Source of the DNA: Cheiracanthium punctorium
Taxonomy: Eukaryota; Arthropoda; Arachnida; Araneae; Cheiracanthiidae
Reading direction: 5' to 3'
DNA: 64,000 nt
NCBI GenBank assembly: GCA_038373885.1
Contig: JAWZYV010018238.1
Span: forward strand, 1-64,000
A program made the position numbers and the translations under genes. The notes below the pieces were generated by a model. That model was not told the origin of the DNA. It saw only the letters and a program-made list of their open reading frames with translations, and searched no databases. The first letter of the stretch is position 1. The number at the start of each line of letters is the position of its first letter. This document shows positions 53,034-64,000 of this stretch, piece after piece.

Positions 53034-53290
53034 GTCCCAAAAAGGTGGTAACAGGCTTTAGTTCTTTATCTATTACACATAAATGGGCAGTGTCCGTTGA
53101 AAAAATGTTCAAAATAAGGTCGGAAATAAGACCCCGTTAAAAAAAAAAAAAATCCTCTCGACCTTCCTTACAAAAAGTGACACTTTTTTAATGTGTACGA
53201 GACCCCCGTACAAAAACATTCCCAGTGAGTAAAATATTCCCCATACACTCATGAGGTCATGCACCAATTTTGAGTAGGGATCGACCGATA
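53034..53290. mobile_element. inverted-repeat family C, left end
   Basis: GGGTGTCCCAAAAAGGTGGT, AGTTCTTTATCTATTACACA and AATAAGGTCGGAAATAAGAC match the outer ~95 bp of the element at 56,778-57,475. An inverse partner lies at about 55,335-55,445. The intervening 2 kb would be later insertions. Confidence 0.6.
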
Positions 53291-53515
53291 CCACATTTTC
53301 GCCGATGACCGATACCGATACTTTACCTATAAATTCATTTTTAGAAATAGCCGATACCGATACTTTTAAGCTATGGTATCGGCCGATACCGATACTTAAC
53401 CGATACCGATACTTTACCTATAAATTCATTTTTAGAAATAGCCGATACCGATACTTTTAAGTTATGGTATCGGCCGATACCGATACTTAACCGATACCGA
53501 TACTTTACATAATTT
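53275..53515. repeat. 91-bp tandem repeat built on ATCGGCCGATACCGATAC
   Basis: CCTATAAATTCATTTTTAGA recurs with a 91-base spacing (53,326 and 53,417). Each unit has ATAGCCGATACCGATACTTT and the partly palindromic GGTATCGGCCGATACC. GATCGACCGATACC at the left resembles termini of some hAT-like elements. Confidence 0.85.
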
Positions 53516-53699
53516 AATGTCATTTAAACCTATATCTGTATTCTGGATAGTTTTTGTAACGAGAGTGGAGTTCGCGTTAAAATGAATAACAGCATGATGA
53601 AATTTGAGCCCAGTAGAAAGCATTAAAAAGAAAAAGCAGTGAATACATTGAAGTGTGAATTTACAGTAGTTCTAGTCTTTCTTTTCTGTTCAATCATGG

Positions 53700-53920
53700 C
53701 GACGAATGGTCGAATTTATAAAAAGCTGAGCACTGGGAAGCGTGCGGGTTCGGAATTCTTTCTCCTCGCGTGGCTGTCGATCTAATGGTCTAGGGTTTGG
53801 GGCGATTTTCTCCAGATGTTATGTGAATATGCGTTAGACTCCCTTAAAAAGTCCTCTGCCCAAGCCCCCCATAGGTAGATGCCCCTCATTTAGGCTTGAC
53901 AGAACAGAAACACGGGGGAG
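53700..53920 (+). mobile_element. SINE family S1, decayed head
   Basis: GCGGGTTCGGAATTCTTTCT (B box), TCTCCAGATGTTATGTGAAT and AAAGTCCTCTGCCCAAGC match the S1 body. Ends near TTAGGCTTGACAGAACAG. Confidence 0.65.
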
Positions 53921-55334
53921 GGGGAGTTAAAGGGATATATTAATAAGAGAATCCATTTCCGGTGCCGACTGGTGCAAATATGTAAATCAATTTTTCTAAA
54001 GCTCTATTTTGTCGCCTGTTTGTTGCTATGAGCCAGATAAAAGGATTCCATATTAGACCCAAAACAGCTTCCTGTTTGCTCTTACTATATGTGTCTTTGT
54101 TTTTGGTTCATACCTCGATTTTGTGCTTACAAAAGTAAACACATGAAATTTATTCAACTTCAAAGCTTGCAAGTTTTATTTACATTTTCTTTAATTATAA
54201 TTCTTTCACATATGAAAATATTTTTTAGATTACTTAAACTGCATTAAATTGTGATAATGTATAAACTGTCTGTACAGTACTATGTAAGTACATATGTTTT
54301 TACATATTGTTCATTAAATACGTATGTAAATTCTTCCCTTAAAATGCATAATAAGTTCACATTAATTAATGTTTTATTTATCTGCTCCAATTATTTAACC
54401 ACTAAGTGAATTATTAAATGTTTTAGCAAGATTTCTTTTTAATATGAACTCATATGATCATTTTTAAGTTCTTTTTGAAAATCCGTATATTTTGATTCTC
54501 CGGACAGGGTTAAGTCACAATTAATCCGGATGATCCATGAATTTGATCTTTTCCGTAGGAAGAACAGATACACGCCGATTATTCCTGTGTTTTCCTTATA
54601 TATAAATACTATTAAGATATATGTTTTTTACCCCAAAATCTGAAATAAACTAAATAATAATTAGTATTACTAATTATACTAATACAGCTTCAACTTTTTA
54701 AATTAACAATATAAATAATTATTAGATATAGATAATTATTACATTTCTCAAAACAGATTGATACACAAATCCTAAGTTCTCTCATTAATCTGATAGATAA
54801 TAAAATCATTAAATGTTTGATAATTCGTACTTTTGATAGTGTTTAATTATGACCAACAGGGGCACCGGGCATTGATAGATTTGGGGGCCCCAAAATCTAT
54901 GAAATTTGTTATATTTTTCATAAAATTTTGATATAAAAAATATTTCAGAAAAAACATTTAAAATTGGGGGCCCTTTCAAGTCGGGGGTCCTAGGCAAAGT
55001 TCCGATTTGCCCATATAATAATAAGGCCCTGCGCTTCACGACCAAAACCACATCATACTTTAAAACTTCAACCTTTCAAAACCATCAAAAAGAGGTTTCC
55101 AAATGGAAGAAAATGTGCCTCACTATTTTCAGCAGACTTTTAAAATGTGAATATTCTTATCAAAATTTAAAATCACAGAATGCAAAACAATGTAAAATAA
55201 CAGAATTTTGAAGTGCATTTACATATTTTATTCTCTAAATTCGTGGATTGTCTTTACTCTTGAAAATTTCATTTAGATAATGAAATGTAAGGAATAGTAA
55301 CAGAGCACATTTTACTAATTGAGAATTGTTTTGT
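53921..55334. other. no recognised gene
   Basis: AT-rich spacer. GGGGCCC-type motifs at 54,880-54,985 suggest a degraded element (GGGGGCCCCAAAATC and its inverse GGGGGCCCTTTCAAG), but ends are not defined. Confidence 0.4.
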
Positions 55335-55445
55335 ACCGGGATTCGGGGATCATATAGAAATTTAAAAAGTGTAAATTTATGAAAATGAACGAGGGGAGTT
55401 TTTTCTTAATGGAGTCTTATTTCCGGCCTCATTTTGAACATCGAT
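55335..55445. mobile_element. inverted-repeat family C, right-end fragment
   Basis: GAAAATGAACGAGGGGAGTT, TTAATGGAGTCTTATTTCCG and GGCCTCATTTTGAACATCGA are the inverse of the family C arm at 53,080-53,140. Confidence 0.55.
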
Positions 55446-55560
55446 CCAACTGTCTGAAATTTTGGGTGGTTGTCTCCAGATGAACCCCTTCAGAAGTCCT
55501 CCACCCATATCACCCCACGAGTCAGATACTCCTCCTGCAGGTTTCCCTTAAACTTGACTA
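55446..55560 (+). mobile_element. SINE family S1 3' fragment
   Basis: GGTTGTCTCCAGATGAACCC, CAGAAGTCCTCCACCCATAT and TGCAGGTTTCCCTTAA belong to the S1 body downstream of the boxes. Confidence 0.6.
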
Positions 55561-55599
55561 CATAATTAATAAATTTTTTTTTCTTTCTAATAGTCGGGA

Positions 55600-55850
55600 C
55601 CCTACTGCAGGCTTGGCCAACTCTCCTCATTTTGAACTCATTCCTGGTGAGTGACCTAGCACCTGAAATCGGCACCCCCAGAGGTATCGTTTCAACATAC
55701 AGGATGTTGGAGCCAAGACAGATTTTACGCACACCGGCTCCCGGTAGCCTTAACAGTTCCACAGCTGTTCACCCAAGAGAGTTCACCCTCTCAAGCACTA
55801 GCCAAGCCGGCGCAGCTTCATTTTCCGTGTTCTTACGGGTGGGACTATTT
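55600..55850 (-). mobile_element. long SINE family S2, minus-strand fragment
   Basis: CACCTGAAATCGGCACCCCC, AGATTTTACGCACACCGGCT and TTCCGTGTTCTTACGGG are the reverse of the S2 body. The 104-codon frame here is SINE-derived. Confidence 0.75.
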
Positions 55851-56230
55851 CAAAATCTAACGTTCTATATTATGTTGAAATATCATGTAAGGGGCGTATG
55901 TACTAGTGGTAAAGTGATTTTTAAGTCGGATTTCTTTTTTTCCTGAGTACAATCTTTTAGGAATGTTTTCATAACCCAATAAATAGGTTTGTCAATTTTT
56001 CATTTTTAATCCACCGACAGATCCCTTTCAAAGAACCCATGCTCAGATTCATATTATTTTTAAACAAAACCAGGCGCAAAAAAAAAGTTACATAATATCT
56101 CATGTACTGCTACACAATCCTCAGACACTGCTTTTGAACGTAAATGAGTTTTTCAGCAGGCAGACTTTGTGCACAAAGCTCTCGGAGGGAACATTCTCTT
56201 AGAAAACAAACTTAACATACTGCCTTTTAA

Positions 56231-56505
56231 CCCATTTGTGCCTGGATATTTTTGCGACTTCTTCGATTTTTACTGATAACAGAAATAATAGATAAATTTC
56301 TGATGTCAACTTCTTGAACAAGGGATGATTTCTTTTAAAATCATTATGCATAAAAATCGAAATATCAACATCCTACTGGGTCATGTTAAAATATTTTGTA
56401 GAGTTGAGGCTCAATACTCATGAATAAAGGCTAGGAAAAATAAATAACGTTTTCGACTAATAGCGAAAATGCCGTCCCAAAAAAGGGACGCTAGGCATAA
56501 ATGGG
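56231..56505. mobile_element. piggyBac-like MITE (family PB1), TTAA-flanked
   Basis: 275 bp between TTAA at 56,227-56,230 and 56,506-56,509. Ends CCCATTTGTGCCTGG and CGCTAGGCATAAATGGG. Opposite orientation to the 5.7-kb copy, with about the same length. Confidence 0.88.
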
Positions 56506-56777
56506 TTAATAACAGCATTACCTTGGATTTCGATCAAAATTGGGCAAGATGTCTCTAGTGAGCCTGCTGAAAGACCCATCGCCCACATGCACGTCTAGTC
56601 TATTTTGGAAAACACGTTATTTCCATTTGATTTAAATCACGCCTATAATAAAAAAACTGCTGCTAAGGATGTCGATATTGTAAACAACGGGGAAGTTTAA
56701 GGAGGGAAAATATTTTCTGTCTGGATTTATTATTTTTAATTTATAATTTAATTCTATATGTAGAATATATATTTACA

Positions 56778-57475
56778 GGACGTCCCAAGAATATGCTAGC
56801 ACTCTCTAATTCTTTATCTATTACAAATAAGTGGGCAATTAAATTGAAAAAACTGTTGACAATAAGGTTGGACAAAAGATGACTTTTTGAAAATTTAAGA
56901 GAGATATTTTTTCTTAAAGTGACACTTATTAAATTTGTACATGACACCCGTACGAAAAAATTCCGCATTAGTAAACTGCCCTACTTATAAGGTTATGTAC
57001 AAAACTTTTAAGAATGATAACCTAAGAAGTGGCAGAGGTATGAAGATAAATATATTATGACTTAAATCACTTTTTAATGGCTCTTGAAGGGACAAAATAA
57101 TGTCGAATGGTCGCATTTCAGGGAAATGACAGAAGGAAATATTTTTCCCACTCTAATAAAACATGTTTGCATTTAAAATCGTGTATAGTTCCCGATCATC
57201 TTGTGTAAAGATATCTCTGAGACGTTTATGATGAAATCCTGAAATTTTGGACATCGCCTCATTAGTGTATGGGACACATTTTACTAGTTGGTATTTTTTT
57301 CGTAGGGGATCGTATATAAATTTAAAAGGTCTATTTTGGGGAAATGAACGAGTGGAATTTATTCTTAAAGTAGTCTTTTTTCCTACCTTATTTTGAACAT
57401 TTTTTTGTCCACTTACGTCTAATAAATAGAGAATGAATGCGTGCTACCAACATTTTGGGACACCCAGCATATTAT
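56778..57475. mobile_element. inverted-repeat family C, near-complete MITE
   Basis: 698 bp with about 95 bp of imperfect terminal inverted repeat. The left end GGACGTCCCAAGAATATGCT is mirrored by GCGTGCTACCAACATTTTGG then GACACCC. The order of blocks inside each arm (AATTCTTTATCTATTAC, GACAATAAGGTTGGAC) is conserved. No transposase. Confidence 0.75.
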
Positions 57476-60400
57476 GTTGCAGTATTACAAAACTGGGCGT
57501 AATATACTTGAAGTAAAGTAATTTTTGACAGATTTTTTTTTCAGAGAATTAGCTTTTATGAATGCATTTATAGCCTAATAAATATGTTTGTGAATTCTTC
57601 ATTCTTAAACGACCAACAGACGGCTTACAAAGAACTGATGCTATGTTTCATATTATATTTGAACAAAATATAAACTCTCAGGTACCACTACACAATCTTC
57701 AGCAGTGGTTGTTTTTAAGCGTAAATTAGTTTTGCAGCAGCAAACTTTGTGCACAAAGCTCTCAAAGGGAACATTCTGTCAGAAAACAAACTTAAAATAC
57801 TGCCTTGAATAATAACCACCCCAGTTGGAGCAAAAGCTTTACTGTCACCAAAATCGTACAACTGTGCAAAATTTTAAATCTATCTGGATTGGATGTGAGT
57901 AAGACATCCACCACAAGAACTGAAAAACTGCCACATAGCAAGTTGAATGAAAGGTGAGTGCTCTGAAATGGGAACATCCAATTAAAAATCTATTCAAAAA
58001 TGAAATTTTATCCATCTTGACTTGAACAAATAGCAGATAAAATTAGAATATGGCTTGAATTTTGGAAACAGAAGTTGCATTTCTATCATGAGTGGGGAAA
58101 CCGAACAAAAAATCATGAAAATAGACATTTTCATAAATTTTTACATAGCTATCTTGATATAACCCCCCCCCTTTCAAACTTTTAATTCATATCTTTACTT
58201 AAATTTAAAAATAAGTCTTTCATTAATTCCTGATATTTTCACTTATTATTTAAAGAATCCACCAGTCTGTTCCGTTTTTAAACCATTGTAAAAGTATAGT
58301 CGGAAACTATCCATGTTCCCGATTGGAAACGTGAGAGTGAACGTTGGAGTGAAAATTGTATACAATATTTTTTACCCTATTTAAATGACTAATAACCTTT
58401 CACTAACGCATTAGGAGAACAAATACGAAAAAAAAATTAAATAAAATAAAATATGGCTGGCTCCTGGCTCTCAATTCGGTAAGAAAAAAAAGGTAATAGA
58501 AATCCTCCTGCAACAAAAATAAACATGTTTACCGATTCCTCTCCTACTAAACATTCTATAAACAGCTGTCTACTAATCGATAGAACATTTCTTCAATCTC
58601 ACTTAAAAAAAAAAGAAAAAAAGAATAAAAAAACTCACAGAATACTCAACCTCCCGAACGGCCCTTTGAACATAATTAGTTTTGAGGCAGTCTTTATAAC
58701 CAAAACTCTCTAGAAAAAAATTCCGCCGGAAAACAAACTTTCTATGCTCCTTGAATAACAAAATTACAAAAGATTTTGATGGAAATTGTCGGAACAAAAA
58801 AGTACCCATCTCAATAACTAGTCTGAAGAGTCAGCCGCCTACATGCAGTTCGGTCGATTTTTAGAGTACGTTATTTCTTTTGCTCTAAATTAAACAGTTC
58901 GGGGGTGGAGAGATAAAAGCTGCTAAGGAATTCGATGTTTTCAATAAACATGGATGTTTTGAAAGGAAAATATAATGTATTACATAGTTCTTATTTTTAA
59001 ATTACTTATCCGCTTTATGTTGTATCCATCATAAATTATTCGTAATAATGATTGGGTGACTTTAACGTAGTGATTACGTTCCTCCATAACAATTCTATGG
59101 ATGGGATCTCCCCCCCCCCATCCTCTTTATAAGTTTCAACATTACAGTAATGTCCTGTTATTCAGAGCTACACTTAATCCGAGATAGCGCTAAACTTTCT
59201 GCTCAAAAATAAACAACTTAAGATTCATTTCTACAACATTAAATAAAGTCAGTGGGATGCTATTTAAAATACGTTTTTACGATTACAAATCTGCTTGCTC
59301 GTTACATTTTCACTATTGGAGCTCTCTACACGTAACTATGGCAATGAAATAGACACACTATGAAGTAGAGAGTTATAAAACTTCAGTTAAATAAAATTAA
59401 ATATACATTTACAGGCTTAAATTGTACGATCGTAGTTAGAAAGCTATTAAGTTTTAGATATCAATAACGTTTTTCTGAGGAACTATTGATTGAAAACAAA
59501 AAGTAAATTATAGGAGGAACATTGACGAAACCGCATAAACTAAGAATCAGTTTGGAAAATCGTGTCTTATGGAATCTTTTAATCGTGCCTGTCAACAGAG
59601 AGTTATAAAAAAGCACATTTTAATCTGTAAAATTGTAAAACATAAGCAGATTAATGAAAAACTCTAATTTATGGATTCACTGAATTTGTTCGATTGCCAT
59701 TTTTATTTAAAAAATCGAACATGGTGTTTAACTGCTCATATTATAAAATGCGGATAGAGGTCGTCAAAATTGCATGCTTAAAAAAAATCCCCTAATATGA
59801 ACTCCACTTTTAGGAATTTGAGATGAAATGTTTTTTCCTTCATAAGGGTATTCATTTAAATTCAGCCTTATGAATATGCTTCTATCCAACGTGCATGTGT
59901 ATTTTTCAATCAATAACTCCCCGGGAAGCTAATTAATTTTAAACGGACCACCTTGAATACATTATTTGAAATCCATGTTCTTGACTTAAGAACACAAATA
60001 TTGATTCGTGGATGCTTCAATAGAAGGAATATGAGTTTTTTTTTTGTGTGTGTGTCGCGTCCATTGAAATGGCTTAAAGAAAAAAAGCCGAAGTGGGTAT
60101 TTTTTTAATTAAGGAGTCTTTACTTTTCATTGGGTCGCTAGTTAGTCCAGTAAATAAGTTTTTTTTCTTGTTTGTCAGTCTAGTCATTGGAAATATTTGT
60201 TCATTCGGAAAGGATTTTTAATTTCGGTCTCTATTGAAGGTTTTTTTTTTAGCAAGAGGATGTCGTTTCGCTCAATCCCAGAATTTTGTCTACAACTTTT
60301 TGTCTACGCGATCTTGTAGACAGGTTTTGTAGATATGAATTGTCCGGTGAAGATCTTTAAAATATGTTTTTCCAGATAACGTGTTTGTGTGTGTGTGTGG

Positions 60401-60770
60401 GGGGGGTTAATAAAATGTTGAAAGTCGCACAAAGTTTGCAATTTTTGATAATGGATCGCTAAGTTTGGTGCCGAAACGCGACCATTTATTATAAAAACTA
60501 GCTGCGTGTCCGTTCTTCGCACGGTAGAAAACGAATACTATCCTAAAATAACTACCTGTGACAAAACAAAACCTCAAAAAAAAAAGTAAGAAAATGTGAT
60601 ACATTCTCAGATTTTAAATACGCACTAAAGTGTCATAGATTAAAAGCGTATCCTAATAAATGTCTCGTCCCTATTTTCTTCCCTTATTTTTTATTTATTT
60701 ATTTTTGAGGGGGGGGGGGATTCTTCTAATATTAGAAATAGGAATATTTGTCAGTTAGTATCTTTGTAAG
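57476..60770. other. no recognised gene
   Basis: 3.3 kb of AT-rich sequence with short homopolymers (A runs near 58,604, C runs near 59,110, T run near 60,241, GT/G run near 60,386-60,405). At 60,430-60,500 a block resembles the repeat near 190-240 in inverse. Phrases shared between 56,160-56,240 and 57,715-57,800 (CTTTGTGCACAAAGCTCTC) mark another repeat. Confidence 0.45.
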
Positions 60771-61299
60771 AGCGTCCCAGGTGGTATAGTGGCTAAAGTG
60801 CCATTCTATTACACCTAGGGTCCTGTTTCGATTTCCGGCTTGGGCTTTGCCGTCACTTAATAGGAGGTAACATTGGCCGCACACTGGGTGCCACCATAAT
60901 AAAATGGCCAATAATTCGGTCTAGCCCGCAGTGGACTGGGCGCTAAACTCCGTTCCCATAAGAACACGGCAAGTGAAGCAGCATCTGGCTTGGCCAGTGC
61001 TTGGGAGGGACTTCCCCCTCTCGGCCCGTCCGCTGTGGAACCGTGTACGCTCATGGGAGCTGGTGCACGTAAAATCCGTCGTGACTCCAAAGTCCTCCAA
61101 GTTGTTAAACGATACCTCTGGGGGATGGTCCCTCCTCTGGAATGGGTTCAAAATTACGGGACCCCGAGCTAAGACGGACTTCCTCCCACTGGGGCTCATT
61201 GAAATGGAAGCCGCTCCTTCGGCCTATCGCCTGCCTATATAGGGGGATCTGTCACCGCAACGTGGTTGCCAGAGGGCATTAGCAACAACAACAACAACA
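60771..61299 (+). mobile_element. complete long SINE (family S2) with tRNA head and (CAA)n tail
   Basis: About 529 bp. The tRNA-like head (GTCCCAGGTGGTATAGTGGC, then GGGTCCTGTTTCGATTTCCG) provides A and B boxes. The long body includes the conserved CCGTTCCCATAAGAACACGG and CTAAGACGGACTTCCTCCCA, then GTGGTTGCCAGAGGGCATTA. It ends with six CAA units. It is the only copy here with a head; four others are 5'-truncated. Confidence 0.85.
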
Positions 61300-62494
61300 T
61301 AATTCGGTCTTCAGCAGTCGCGAATGCTTAATGAGCAAGTGTCCACCCTTGGGAAAAAAATCTTTGCGCAGATGTATATATGGGACGGGATCTGAACACT
61401 TTCCTCTTATTTTAAGCACGAACTATTATTTTAGCCAAATACTAACCTTTTTGAGTCTATTCCATTTTGAGTCTATTTTCCGGAGTAGTATACGGTGGAA
61501 AGGGTTTAAATTTTATATAAATTTTGAAACCTTTGTATTAAAATTTTTAAATATATATATAAATTTTGTAAATTTTATAATCCTGAGCGTTGCATACACA
61601 ATTTACTATAAACAATTTTAAAATGTTGAGTGTTTTTGAAAAAATTTACCAGATATTTATAGTGAAATTGACTTTCAATCCAATTTTATAGCAAGAATTC
61701 TGCCCCCCACTTCCTTAGCTGGACCTCGTTCCACGAGAAAGCTTATAGCTACGCCTGTGCAATAGTATGACAGAAATAATAATCGTTCCCTCTTATTCAA
61801 ACATTTGCTTATCAAGTTGAAACGTTTTAAAAAATGCAACATTTACGGAACTTTTATTATTTACTTTTTCTTTTATGTATTACTTTTTATACGGAAAGTC
61901 ATTTTTTTAAATTGTAGAATAAGCAACTACCTTCGTTTACTTTTCAGTTTTATCCCTTGTGATCGTGTGAATGGAGGAACTTTTTTTTAGCGGCTGGAGA
62001 AGGATAACTCTTGCATTACCCGAAACAATCCTTCTATCGATAAATACCCTGTTTGAAATAAATAAAACTGCAAAATAACACACATAAAAGTACTTATCAA
62101 TGTGGACACGTATCTGCACGATTCTGTTTTGTACAATTTTCTTTTCTTCTTTTTTAATAATATTTGCTTTTTTTTTTCTATGTTTTGTTTTACTACTTAT
62201 TCTATATTTTATTTAGATGCACCCTGTTTCCACCCTCCTTCTCTTACTGTCCATGGTTTCTTGCTTTTTCCTTCTTCCGACAGGCAACTCGTTCTTCACT
62301 TTTGCTTTCTGTTAGCATTTTTTTTTTTCAGTCCCCACTCCCTATTTATGTATGGACTTCTGCTGCTGTTGACGAAGGTCGGGAGATTTTCACCCGAAAC
62401 ACTTGTCTAGATCAGCGTATCCCAACCGGTGGGGCGCACGAGGAAAACAGGCCAGTTTAAAAATAGTTTTTTAAATCTTTACGTGTTATATTTC
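61300..62494. other. no recognised gene
   Basis: AT-rich spacer. Near 62,413, CAGCGTATCCCAACCGGTGG resembles an hAT terminus without a partner. GTTGACGAAGG...CCCGAAAC at 62,363-62,400 is a hairpin related to the one at 7,789. Confidence 0.4.
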
Positions 62495-63560
62495 GCACAT
62501 GTATTGTAATCATGAAAAAAATTGACTTTGATATATTGAGGCATCGACACGTTTTGAGTTTTTCTGATTTCATTTATGCTATTTTTACGAGATGTATGTG
62601 TTTGTATCAGAGTGAACACGATAGCTACAAAACGGTGCATTCGAGTGAGCTCAAATTTGGTATATATATTATAGATCCCCTTCGCACAACCGGTATTGAT
62701 TTTGGTGTGTATAAGACTTAGTTTTTTACAGGGCTAAAAAAAATAGTTCTTTTACGTTATGGCCTATGGATGGAAATTCTTGAAAGTGCACTAGCGTCTA
62801 AACGGTGCATTCGATTGAGCGCAAATTGGAACGTATATTATAAGTCATCGTCACATAACCTGTGCAGATTTTGGTGTGTGTAGAGCTGACAGTTAGTTCC
62901 TAAGGTAGCATAAAATAATTCTCATACATTACAGTATATGGGCGCAAATCGTTTAAAGTGAGCTAGTGTTTAAACGGCGCATTCGATCGAACTCAAATTT
63001 TGTATATATATTACTGACCACCTTCTCACAACCGGTATTGATTTTGGTTTTTATAGGACTTAGTTTTTTTTACAGAGCAACAAAGTAGAATTAGTTTACA
63101 TTAAGGCCATGGGCGGAAATTTTTGAAACGGTGCATTCGATTGAGAGCTAATTAGGTGTGTATTTATAGGACACCATAACACAACCTGTGTAGATTTTGG
63201 TGTGTCTAGAGCTGACAGTTTGTTCATAGGGTTGCAAAAAATAATTCTCTATGGACGAAAATCATTTAAAATGAGCTAGTGTCTAAATGATACATTCAAT
63301 TGAGCTTAAATTAGGCACGGATATGATAGGTCACTGTTTTACGTAATGCATAAATTTTAGTGTGTGCACGGCTAATGGTTTTTGCAGAGCTACAAAAAAG
63401 TATTCTTATACATTGCGGCTTACACAGTCAAATCATTTCAAGTGCACTAGCGCCTGAGCACTACTTCCGATTGAGTGGAATGAAATTTATTTAAGGGCTT
63501 GTTAAAGATCAAGTTTTCGGAATGTCGAATTGTGTCACTCCACATTTTTTTATGCAATAG
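62495..63560 (+). repeat. dispersed composite repeat, family A copy 4 (longest)
   Basis: The 5' module (ATGTATTGTAATCATGAAAA, GACACGTTTTGAGTTTTTCT) is followed by about six internal units. Unit starts (AACGGTGCATTCGATTGAG type) are at 62,631, 62,801, 62,973, 63,127, about 63,285 and about 63,456, giving periods of about 154-172. The 3' module (AGTTTTCGGAATGTCGAATT, GTGTCACTCCACATTTTTTT) closes the copy. Confidence 0.85.
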
Positions 63561-64000
63561 ATGTGTTCCCCTAATCGGAGAATAGCTTACTTTTTTTTAA
63601 AAACATCCTTAGAAAAATGTTTCAATAAGACATTATTTCGCAAACTCGTTAAGTTATGCAATATGCAACTAGAGTCGAATTGAGGGTAATTGACTGAAAA
63701 TCGTAGAAGAAACAATAAAATATGGCAATTTCATTGAACTAATAGCATGGTGATTTTCCAGGCCCGAATTTCTAAGAAAACATGCTGTAAAATTTTTCGG
63801 AGCACTATTTAACTGACAACATTATGACTGCCCAATTGGAATTGAACCGTTTTTTGAAAGGCAATGTAGGTAAAATTGTTCTTTGTGGAAGTGAGATTCA
63901 ATGCTCGCGAATTAAGATTAGTAAAAATCGATAAGGTTTATAATATTTTTGTTTTTATAGGATTTGAGCGAGATGACATATTAGTCACAAATGTGTTAAA
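63561..64000. other. spacer; right end resembles PB1 MITE terminus
   Basis: AATGCTCGCGAATTAAGATT and the final CACAAATGTGTTAA recall one end of PB1 (CGCGAATAAAGGCTAG, CACAAATGGTTAA) but are diverged, and the element cannot be completed within the window. Confidence 0.3.

Noticed and set aside
52781..53140. 119-codon frame
   Set aside because: Begins in poly-T (Phe runs) and ends in inverted-repeat family C.
55632..55946. 104-codon frame
   Set aside because: Antisense to an S2 SINE; related SINE copies break it.
62102..62460. Overlapping Phe-rich frames of 98-102 codons
   Set aside because: T-rich low-complexity sequence; no conserved features.

Overview
This window looks like AT-rich, intron-bearing, repeat-dense animal DNA, most likely from an arthropod and plausibly an arachnid (spider). 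The basis is indirect: an arthropod-style ionotropic-receptor-like reading frame, an intact BEL/Pao retrotransposon, several tRNA-derived SINE families, and piggyBac-, hAT-, mariner- and Tigger-type non-autonomous DNA elements. There are no operons, Shine-Dalgarno sites or CRISPR arrays. The species call is inference; most of the window is intergenic or intronic repeat.

Layout. 1-177: a possible partial exon running off the left edge (minus strand). 2.9-13.5 kb: SINEs (one with a perfect 14-bp target duplication), TTAA-flanked MITEs, a long (TA)n tract and a frameshifted Tc1/mariner transposase relic. 14.6-15.9 kb (minus): a single-exon ionotropic glutamate receptor-like gene that appears to lack its pore-loop region. 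16.7-18.8 kb: inverted-repeat elements, including a Tigger-like element with another repeat nested inside. 19.5-19.9 kb: a small retrotransposon relic with a CCHC knuckle. 20.9-33.1 kb: the centrepiece, a 12.2-kb tandem BEL/Pao element with the structure LTR-internal-LTR-internal-LTR, bounded by a GGGGG target duplication and inserted into a dispersed repeat (family A) whose two halves lie at 20.46-20.93 and 33.13-33.40 kb. 33.4-43 kb: decayed repeat families A and B plus a segment duplicated at 40.9-42.3 and 46.3-46.7 kb. 43.8-44.8 kb (minus): an orphan 312-codon frame (TM segment, Ser-rich linker, acidic body, basic tail), with a tandem repeat immediately 3' of it. 45.7-64 kb: a foldback, hAT and mariner MITEs with clear target duplications, more SINEs, a 91-bp tandem repeat, inverted-repeat family C and a long copy of family A with about six internal ~155-172-bp units.

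How it works together. The only frames I would call host genes with reasonable confidence are the receptor-like gene and, less surely, the orphan acidic protein. The rest records layered transposition: MITE into SINE, hAT into SINE, tandem BEL into family A, and family A into Tigger. Both BEL copies are nearly identical and keep protease, reverse transcriptase, RNase H and integrase motifs, so the insertion is young. Both also share a stop codon and a frame change in the gag region.
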